DNA of 13,120 nucleotides from Gammaproteobacteria bacterium (GTDB taxonomy: Bacteria; Pseudomonadota; Gammaproteobacteria; Steroidobacterales; Rariloculaceae), in assembly GCA_004357505.1 (NCBI GenBank), contig SMWC01000133.1:1-13120 (forward strand), read 5' to 3'. The notes beneath the pieces are model-generated. The model searched no databases. It was not told the DNA's origin and was given only the letters and a program-made list of their open reading frames with translations. The translations under genes were made by a program, and so were the position numbers. Shown in pieces: positions 7,661 to 13,120 of this stretch (positions within the stretch are counted from its first letter, which is position 1; every line of letters starts with the position of its first letter).

Positions 7661-10600
7661 ATGATGGCTGATTTACGGCTCAAGGCAGGCTTTTTGGGGT
7701 TGGTCGCCACACTGGCAGCCTGGCCGATGGTCGGTACTGCGGTGAACCACGGCACCCCGTCCGGGCCGTTGTCGCTCGCGTCTCCGGTTCGGCCCATCAA
7801 GGGGCCGGAGCAGATTTACCTGGTGCAGCTAATCGAAGCGGCCGTATTGAATTATCGGGGTACGAAGAGCGGTTACGCGGCGACAAAGCCCGCTCCCGGC
7901 CGCAAGCTGAATAGGGCTTCGGGGGCCGTCGAGAGCTACGTCAGCTATCTGGATGAATCTCACGATCGGTTATTGAGAGACGTCGGCGCGCCCAATTCAA
8001 AGGTCTATAGCTTTCGCTATGCACTGAACGGCTTCGCCGCTCGGCTGACGTCCAACCAGATCTCGCGATTAAAACGCAGCGGGACGGTCGCACGTGTCTG
8101 GCTGGATACCGAACAACAGGTTCAAACCAACAACAGCGCTATCTTTCTAGGACTGCAGGATCAGAATGGGGGACTCAGGGCCGATCTCGGGTTGCGCGGT
8201 GAAGATATCATTATCGCCGTCATCGACAGTGGTATCGCACCAAACCACCCATCTCTGGCAGACACCGAGGATCAGATCCCGCGCGGCTGTACGACGCGAT
8301 GGTCGGAGGCATCGTGGCTGGGCGTCTTTTTGTGCAGCTCGATCAAGAGGAACCCGCCGACGACGCTGATGTTCGAGGAGCCGCAAGGATTCACGGGCAT
8401 CTGTCAGGCCGGCGACGGTTTCACCGAGTCAACATGTAACAACAAGCTGATCGGCGCGCGCTATTATCTGGACGGGTTTCTGGCCCGCAATGAGTTGGAT
8501 CCAGGGGAGTTTGTCTCGCCGAAGGACGCCGACGGTCATGGCACGCATATAGCCAGCATCGCGGCCGGCATCTCGGTTACGGCTGAAATGTTCGGCACAC
8601 GACTGGGCCAGATCAGCGGCATCGCACCGCGAGCTCGAATTGCTGTCTACAAGGCGTGCTGGCTGAAGCCGGGCGAAACCCGTGCGAGCTGCAGCACCGC
8701 AGATCTCACTCGAGCGATCGATGATGCCGTCGCCGACGGCGTGGATATCATTAACTACTCGGTTGGCAGCCTCGAGACCGACCTGGATGCTCCGGACGAT
8801 CTGGCGTTGCTGAACGCCTTACAGGCGGGTGTTTTCAGCGTGGTAGCCGCCGGTAACGACGGCCCCAATTTTGGCACCATCGGCTCTCCGAGTGGTGCCC
8901 CCTGGGTACTGACCGTCGGCGCATCCACACAGTCCGGTGGCCGCTTCGAGGAAGCCATCGCAGTGACAGAGCCGGAGCGTCTGGTGCAACTCCTGGCGAC
9001 AAGGGAAGCCAGCTTTACCCCGCCGCTGCGCGATCGGGATCCGGTCGAACAGGAACTGAAGCTCGTGGACGATGGCCAAGCGTTCCTGAGTGACGGTAGC
9101 CCCGGTTCGGTCAGGGACGCCTGTGAGGCTTTGGAGAACGCGGCGGATCTCCAGGGACATATCGCACTGATCGAGCGCGGCGGGTGCGAGTTCCAGATCA
9201 AGCTCGACCGGGTCGAGCAGGCAGGCGCTGTAGCCGCCGTGGTTTACAACAATCGCGGTGATCCGATCGTCATGAACGGTGATACGGGCACGGTCGACAT
9301 ACCGGCCGTCATGATCGCAACGGCCGATGGTCAACTGTTGGTCGATGAACTTCTCGCTGACACAGTTGTTCGCATTGAACTAAGCAAAGGTACGTTCATC
9401 GAACTTAGTGATACCGCTAACGTGTTGGCAGAGTTTTCCTCTCGCGGGCCGTCTCCCGGCGGCCTGGATTTCCTCAAGCCGGATGTAACAGCGCCCGGCG
9501 TCCACATCCTTGCGGCGCATACATCAGAAGTCGCCAACGGATTGACCGGCGAGTACTACCAGTATCTCAGCGGCACGTCGATGTCGACGCCCGAAGCCGT
9601 AGGCGTCGCGGCCCTACTGAAGGAAGCCCACCCGGAGTGGACACCGAGTCAGATTAAATCCGCGCTGACGACCTCTGCATATTCGGGGGTCGTAAAAGAA
9701 GACGGCGCGACCGTAGCCGATCCTTTCGATGTTGGCGCCGGTCATATCGATCCCAACCGTGCGATCGACCCCGGCCTGGTGTACGACGTCGACTTCTTGA
9801 GCTATGCGGCCTATTTATGCGGGCTGGACGATCCGCCTTTCCCGCCAACCGACTGCGCAATTCTGGCCGCCGCCGGATTCTCCTCAGCAGGGCGAGATCT
9901 CAACGTCCCTTCGATCGGAATCGCCGAATTGATCAGCGGCGACGTGGCTACACGGCGCGTCACGAACGTAGGGCCGCCCGGTACGTACACGCCGACAGTG
10001 ATCTCGCCGTTAGGATTGGACGTGTTCGTCTCACCGATGAGCCTGAGCCTGAACTCCGGAGAAATCGGCGAGTTCTCCCTCACTTTTCAGAGGCAGGGTG
10101 CTCAACTCGATACCTGGAGTTTCGGCAGAGTATCCTGGTCGGACGGCACCCGGATCGTCGCAAGCCCGATCGCGGTGCGTCCCGTTACATTGCGCGCGCC
10201 GGAAGAACTCAGGTTCACCGGTGCCACGGGAGCCGTTCAGGTTCCAGTAGCCTTCGGCTACAGCGGCGCTTACCTCGCCGATGTTCATGGCCTCAGGGCA
10301 CCACTGACGGACTTCTGCCTCGATGACAACAACGAACCCACGCCTTGCTTCATCCAGAAAGACACGACCAACCAATTCTCATTTCGGTCCGACAACGGCG
10401 TCCGCACTCACCTGATCGATATCCCTGCAGACCAGCTTTACGCGCGTTTCTCTCTATTCGATGAGTTCACCGACGGCGCTGATGATCTCGACCTGTACCT
10501 GTTTTTCTGTCCCAATAATCAGTGCACTCAAATTGCGCAAAGCGGCAGTTTCACTTCCGACGAAGAAATCAACTTGATATCTCCAGCGGCCGGAAGTTAC

Positions 10601-10867
10601 GCCGCCCTAGTGCACGGCTTCGAGACCGATCAGGTCGTCGGCGGACCGGGCGCACTGTACACGCTGTTCGCGTGGTCGTTCGGTACCAACGACATCGCAG
10701 GCAATCTTCAGGTCACATTTCCCGTAACGGTCAGCGACGGCGAGCGGCAGGAGCTGGATCTTGACTGGGGGCCGTTGACGCCGGCCACCCGCTATCTGGG
10801 CGCGATCTCCCACAACACACCGACGGGGCTCTACGGACTCACAATCTTAAACATGGACTCACCCTAG
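7661..10867 (+). CDS. Secreted subtilisin-like serine protease (S8) with I9 propeptide and PA domain
   Basis: This 1068-residue protein is probably an exported endopeptidase. A signal peptide (1 to about 27) ends in a likely Gly-Thr-Ala cleavage site. An I9-type inhibitor propeptide covers about 49-160 (YSFRYALNGFAARLT). The split S8 domain has Asp189 (VIDSGI), His293 (DGHGTH), oxyanion Asn399 (VVAAGNDGP) and Ser640 (SGTSMS), so the triad is complete. A PA domain is inserted at about 465-572 (GCEFQIKLDRVEQAGAVAAVVYNN), as in cucumisin-like subtilases. An Fn3-like domain (about 745-840) and a PPC-like beta domain (about 920-1010) follow. No LPxTG, PEP-CTERM or autotransporter barrel was seen. 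Fourteen cysteines fall in near pairs, consistent with disulfides outside the cytoplasm. Glu645 replaces the usual His in the motif after the nucleophile. The start could be 7661 or the adjacent ATG at 7664; neither has a Shine-Dalgarno. The substrate is unknown. Confidence 0.93.
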   Translation: MMADLRLKAGFLGLVATLAAWPMVGTAVNHGTPSGPLSLASPVRPIKGPEQIYLVQLIEAAVLNYRGTKSGYAATKPAPGRKLNRASGAVESYVSYLDESHDRLLRDVGAPNSKVYSFRYALNGFAARLTSNQISRLKRSGTVARVWLDTEQQVQTNNSAIFLGLQDQNGGLRADLGLRGEDIIIAVIDSGIAPNHPSLADTEDQIPRGCTTRWSEASWLGVFLCSSIKRNPPTTLMFEEPQGFTGICQAGDGFTESTCNNKLIGARYYLDGFLARNELDPGEFVSPKDADGHGTHIASIAAGISVTAEMFGTRLGQISGIAPRARIAVYKACWLKPGETRASCSTADLTRAIDDAVADGVDIINYSVGSLETDLDAPDDLALLNALQAGVFSVVAAGNDGPNFGTIGSPSGAPWVLTVGASTQSGGRFEEAIAVTEPERLVQLLATREASFTPPLRDRDPVEQELKLVDDGQAFLSDGSPGSVRDACEALENAADLQGHIALIERGGCEFQIKLDRVEQAGAVAAVVYNNRGDPIVMNGDTGTVDIPAVMIATADGQLLVDELLADTVVRIELSKGTFIELSDTANVLAEFSSRGPSPGGLDFLKPDVTAPGVHILAAHTSEVANGLTGEYYQYLSGTSMSTPEAVGVAALLKEAHPEWTPSQIKSALTTSAYSGVVKEDGATVADPFDVGAGHIDPNRAIDPGLVYDVDFLSYAAYLCGLDDPPFPPTDCAILAAAGFSSAGRDLNVPSIGIAELISGDVATRRVTNVGPPGTYTPTVISPLGLDVFVSPMSLSLNSGEIGEFSLTFQRQGAQLDTWSFGRVSWSDGTRIVASPIAVRPVTLRAPEELRFTGATGAVQVPVAFGYSGAYLADVHGLRAPLTDFCLDDNNEPTPCFIQKDTTNQFSFRSDNGVRTHLIDIPADQLYARFSLFDEFTDGADDLDLYLFFCPNNQCTQIAQSGSFTSDEEINLISPAAGSYAALVHGFETDQVVGGPGALYTLFAWSFGTNDIAGNLQVTFPVTVSDGERQELDLDWGPLTPATRYLGAISHNTPTGLYGLTILNMDSP

Positions 10868-10894
10868 CCCCGCTGGCGTCGACGATGCCCGAAA

Positions 10895-10911
10895 TCGGCG
10901 CTCAGCGCCGA
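10895..10911. terminator. Palindrome between convergent genes; possible bidirectional terminator
   Basis: TCGGCGCT and AGCGCCGA flank a single C, forming a perfect inverted repeat that spans the tag stop codon (10902-10904), 28 nt after the protease stop. Three T's follow on the minus strand but there is no real T-tract on either side. Location between convergent genes suggests termination; the weak tail keeps confidence low. Confidence 0.35.
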
Positions 10912-11489
10912 CGGCGCTTCCGCTGACAGGCTTCGTAGCGGAAACAACTCACGAGATGATCATTGACGAGCCCGGTAGCCTGCATGTACGCATAGACGAT
11001 TGTAGATCCGACGAACTTGAAGCCCCGGGACTTGAGATCCGAGCTTAGCGCATCCGACGCCGGACTCGTTGACGGAACCTGGTTTTGCCGACGCCAGCGA
11101 TTGACGATCGGCTTGCCCGCAACGAAACGCCAGACGTAGTTCTCGAAGCTTCCGAACTCTTCTTGAATATCGAGAAACGCTCTAGCGTTACCGATAGCCG
11201 AGACGATTTTCAGCCTGTTCCTGACTATGCCGGCGTCGTTGACGAGGCGTTCCACAGAGCGCCGGTTGAATCGTGCTACGCGTTGCGGAGCGAAGTCGGC
11301 GAAGGCTTTTCTATAGCCCTCTCGCTTTCTCAAAATGATGGCCCAGCTCAGACCGGCTTGAGCGCCCTCGAGGATGAGAAACTCGAAATGGGTGCGGTCA
11401 TCGTGTACAGGCACGCCCCACTCGGTATCGTGATAGTGTCTGTAGTCCCGCTCGACACCCTCGCTCCATGGACAGCGTCTTCCGGTCAT
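10902..11489 (-). CDS. tag: DNA-3-methyladenine glycosylase I
   Basis: Tag excises 3-methyladenine from alkylated DNA, the first step of base-excision repair. From the ATG at 11487-11489 it has 195 residues. Matches to E. coli Tag include RCPW near the N-terminus, YHDTEWGVPV, LEGAQAGLSW, ERLVNDAGIVRNRLKI, ASDALS and GFKFVGSTIVYAYMQATG with NDHLVSC at the end. The zinc ligands Cys6, His20, His178 and Cys182 correspond to E. coli C4, H17, H175 and C179, and Glu41 to the base-binding E38. The C-terminus ends in a basic QRKRRRR tail. A TTG immediately upstream (11490-11492) is an alternative start and is better spaced (9 nt) from an upstream AGG. The gene lies 41 nt after the anti-sigma gene on the same strand and converges with the protease gene. 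Confidence 0.95.
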   Translation of the reverse strand: MTGRRCPWSEGVERDYRHYHDTEWGVPVHDDRTHFEFLILEGAQAGLSWAIILRKREGYRKAFADFAPQRVARFNRRSVERLVNDAGIVRNRLKIVSAIGNARAFLDIQEEFGSFENYVWRFVAGKPIVNRWRRQNQVPSTSPASDALSSDLKSRGFKFVGSTIVYAYMQATGLVNDHLVSCFRYEACQRKRRRR

Positions 11490-11530
11490 CAAAGCTTAAA
11501 ACCTACCTGAAAACAGACGCTTGTATTAGT

Positions 11531-12238
11531 TTAGATCGACCACTCCACGGCAGCCGCAATGCGTTCGCGTATCGGCTCCATCGGTTCTCCCGCATTACCC
11601 ATCACCGCGACGCTGCCGTCTCCGAGCGGCATGATCACGCCTAAGAGGCCCTCCTCCGGTAACTCCAACGGCAGAAGCTTCGTCACACGTTCGTGCGGCA
11701 ACAACAGCAACATGACCGGCCCACGGTCCCCTTGAAGCACGAGATGGGGGACCCATTCACCGCGCACCAGACAGGACTGCGCGTAGCTCAGCAAGCCCAG
11801 ACGAGTCGTATCGACGTCAGCCCAACTACTGAGGACCTCCTCGAGTGACGCCGGAGAAATTCGAACGTCGGTCCTGACCCAGGATTGCGGCTCCTCGTAC
11901 CAGTGCTCGAGAACCTCCGCGATCAACAAGTCGTTATCGATGCCAGAGCCGCCGGAGATAGCGAACCAGGACGCAACCCCTATGACCAGTGTCGCCGCAA
12001 TACTCATCGACACCGTCCGACGTCGAGCATCGGTCCAGCGGCCAGCCGGCTTGCGTGCCGCGCGCAACTTAAAGGCTGCAACGTCGAACCGCAGTGCGTC
12101 GTGGATCAGCCATTCAGCATTGCGCACGCGTTCAGCAAAAGCCGTGCACGCTGCGCATTGTTCGATATGCTCAGCGCATTCCTCATCCAGACGCGCAGGA
12201 TCGGAGTCGATTCTTTCCTTAACTGTGTTGCAATCCAT
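11531..12238 (-). CDS. Membrane-anchored anti-sigma-like protein (DUF3379-like)
   Basis: This 235-residue protein begins MDCNTVKERIDSDP and contains His24-x3-Cys28-x2-Cys31, the zinc-finger anti-sigma (ZAS) signature, within residues 18-40. A basic stretch (59-74, ending in ARRR) is followed by one transmembrane helix at about 76-95 (VSMSIAATLVIGVASWFAIS). This predicts the sigma-binding part in the cytoplasm and about 140 residues in the periplasm. The periplasmic part (about 97-235) resembles DUF3379: an HWYEEPQSW segment, an isolated Cys near 154, and strand-rich repeats with LLLLPHERV. Genes of this type are usually next to a sigma factor, as here: the ATG lies 2 nt after the upstream sigma stop with GGAG 5 nt before it, so translation is probably coupled. 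The inducing signal is unknown. The DUF3379 assignment is from memory of the family, so moderate. Confidence 0.78.
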   Translation of the reverse strand: MDCNTVKERIDSDPARLDEECAEHIEQCAACTAFAERVRNAEWLIHDALRFDVAAFKLRAARKPAGRWTDARRRTVSMSIAATLVIGVASWFAISGGSGIDNDLLIAEVLEHWYEEPQSWVRTDVRISPASLEEVLSSWADVDTTRLGLLSYAQSCLVRGEWVPHLVLQGDRGPVMLLLLPHERVTKLLPLELPEEGLLGVIMPLGDGSVAVMGNAGEPMEPIRERIAAAVEWSI

Positions 12239-12240
12239 AG

Positions 12241-12768
12241 TTACTCCACGGGCACGACTCTGAGCTCCGGACGTACTTGCTCGATGAGCTTCCTGCGCGC
12301 CCGGTGCAATCGGGTCAGCACCGCTCCTTGTGTCAAATCCATCGTTACCGCGATCTCCTCAGTGCTGAATCCGAACATGACCTGCAGCACCAGAGGTTCT
12401 CTATAGCTCTCCTCGAGCTGAAAAATCGCCCGTCGCATATCGTCAATATCCGTATCGTTTCCCGTTGCTATCAATGCCGCCTCAGCGGTACTGAGTTCGT
12501 CGATGTCCTGTGTCTCTAAACGCTTGCGTTCGTAAACGCGCGCGTGTTCTCGCCGCGCGATCGTCAACAGCCACGCCTTCACCGAACCCTCGTCCTGCAA
12601 GCTCTCGAGCGAGCGAAAGGCTCTGAGCATGGCTTCCTGGACGACATCGTCCGCCAGGTCCGGGTCCCTGCTCAACCAGAACGCATAGCGGTACAGATCG
12701 TCCCGCCACGGGGCTACCAGACGCTCAAATCTGAGCCTGTGTGCATCGTTTACACCGAAGTCTGGCAT
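12241..12768 (-). CDS. RNA polymerase sigma factor, ECF type
   Basis: This 175-residue protein has only sigma regions 2 and 4, the ECF architecture. Region 2 runs from about 15 to 85: DLYRYAFWLSRDPDLADDVVQE with the core-binding D40-D41-V-V-Q-E45, followed by KAWLLTIARREHARVY (64-79), which contacts the -10 element. An acidic linker (85-110, including TGNDTDIDDM) joins region 4 (about 113-163), with the helix-turn-helix at about 135-155 (STEEIAVTMDLTQGAVLTRLHRARRKL begins here). No extra C-terminal SnoaL-like or other domain is present. It is the first gene of the sigma/anti-sigma pair, likely activating its own promoter and others when the partner releases it. Target genes cannot be read from the window. 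The start at 12768 has no obvious Shine-Dalgarno, but homology begins near it. Confidence 0.9.
   Translation of the reverse strand: MPDFGVNDAHRLRFERLVAPWRDDLYRYAFWLSRDPDLADDVVQEAMLRAFRSLESLQDEGSVKAWLLTIARREHARVYERKRLETQDIDELSTAEAALIATGNDTDIDDMRRAIFQLEESYREPLVLQVMFGFSTEEIAVTMDLTQGAVLTRLHRARRKLIEQVRPELRVVPVE
12244..12247 (-). promoter_or_regulatory. Ribosome binding site of the anti-sigma gene
   Basis: GGAG on the minus strand sits within the last codons of the sigma gene, 5 nt before the anti-sigma ATG. It supports the chosen start and suggests balanced, coupled synthesis of the two proteins. Confidence 0.6.
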
Positions 12769-12820
12769 CTAAGGTGACCGGAGTCCTGTGGTTTTTATTA
12801 CTGGCTTGCGTAGCTTGGAG

Positions 12821-12848
12821 AAGGTACAGTAAATAGGGTAAATGCCAA
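12821..12848 (-). promoter_or_regulatory. Possible promoter of the sigma/anti-sigma genes
   Basis: On the minus strand TTGGCA (12843-12848, five of six matches to the -35 consensus) is followed after 16 bp by TACCTT (12821-12826, three of six to the -10). Initiation would be near 12815. An autoregulated ECF promoter could also lie here; none was recognised. Confidence 0.25.
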
Positions 12849-12874
12849 GTTCTGGCGCTCACAGCGGTGAATTC

Positions 12875-13120
12875 ATGGCAGCTAAGGGCACCAAGCCCGA
12901 TCGATATGCGGTAGTTGGCCATCCAGTCGATCACAGCCGATCTCCGCTGATTCACCAACTGTTTGCCCGCCAAACCGGAGAGAACATCACCTATGAGCTG
13001 ATTGACGCCTCTCCCGAGGAGTTTGAGGTTGCGGTGCGGGGCTTTGCCGCAGCCGGCGGCAAGGGGCTCAACATCACGTCCCCCCACAAACAGGCGGCGT
13101 TCGAGATTTCGACCGAACGC
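12875..13120 (+). CDS. aroE: Shikimate dehydrogenase (5' part; cut by window edge)
   Basis: AroE reduces 3-dehydroshikimate to shikimate with NADPH in aromatic amino acid synthesis. Eighty-two codons are present. They include the substrate-binding motif GHPVDHSRSPLIH at residues 15-27 and GLNITSPHK near 65-73, where the lysine is the catalytic residue; most relatives have a hydrophobic residue where this one has Ser (NVTVPxK). The chosen ATG at 12875 follows GGTGA by 5 nt and sits where the conserved N-terminus begins. An in-frame ATG at 12842, preceded by AGGG, would add 11 residues. The C-terminal NADP-binding domain is beyond the right edge. In relatives aroE lies close to tsaC; here about 5.4 kb intervene. 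The gene is divergent from the sigma gene. Confidence 0.95.
   Translation, partial: MAAKGTKPDRYAVVGHPVDHSRSPLIHQLFARQTGENITYELIDASPEEFEVAVRGFAAAGGKGLNITSPHKQAAFEISTER

Noticed and set aside
9817..10326. Plus-strand open frame of 169 codons inside the protease gene
   Set aside because: It is an alternative frame of the subtilase with an Arg-rich composition; the subtilase reading continues with recognisable Fn3-like sequence across it.
12725..13087. Minus-strand open frame of 120 codons
   Set aside because: It runs antisense to aroE and overlaps the start of the sigma gene; both of those are supported by motifs.

Overview
The window reads as chromosomal DNA of a gammaproteobacterium. The main evidence is gene order: fmt-def facing leftward, divergent from LysM protein-dprA-smg-topA-tsaC facing rightward, with aroE further along. 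As I recall from established knowledge, this is the arrangement in Xanthomonas/Pseudomonas-type genomes (P. aeruginosa fmt-def-tsaP-dprA-tsaC...aroE) and, with yrdD in place of topA, in E. coli. Base composition is moderately GC-rich. The genus cannot be told from this window; a marine or soil lineage outside the Enterobacterales is an inference.

Layout. Positions 1-1305 (minus) hold the 5' part of fmt (cut by the window edge) and a complete def; they share a likely promoter with a consensus extended -10 at 1431-1439. Positions 1499-7514 (plus) hold a LysM lipoprotein resembling the TsaP family, a short GC-rich hairpin, dprA overlapping smg by 4 bp, a topA of the type with Toprim C-terminal repeats and a lysine-rich tail but no zinc ribbons, and tsaC. 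Positions 7661-10867 (plus) hold a large secreted subtilisin-like (S8) protease with an I9 propeptide, an inserted PA domain and beta-rich C-terminal domains. Positions 10902-12768 (minus) hold an ECF-like sigma factor, a membrane-anchored anti-sigma-like protein (DUF3379-like, HxxxCxxC motif) 2 nt behind it, and tag (3-methyladenine DNA glycosylase I) 41 nt behind that. The window ends in the first 82 codons of aroE (plus).

How the genes work together. The left half is a housekeeping block: formylation and deformylation of initiator methionine, DNA uptake and processing (DprA), supercoiling (TopA), tRNA t6A synthesis (TsaC), and later shikimate synthesis (AroE). The segment between tsaC and aroE (about 7515-12840) looks like a lineage-specific insertion into this block. 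It carries a secreted protease and a signal-responsive sigma/anti-sigma pair. Any regulatory link between the two is a hypothesis, not something the sequence shows.

I found no tRNA, rRNA, CRISPR array, insertion sequence or integrase. No gene-free stretch exceeds 300 bases; the longest are 1306-1498 and 7515-7660.
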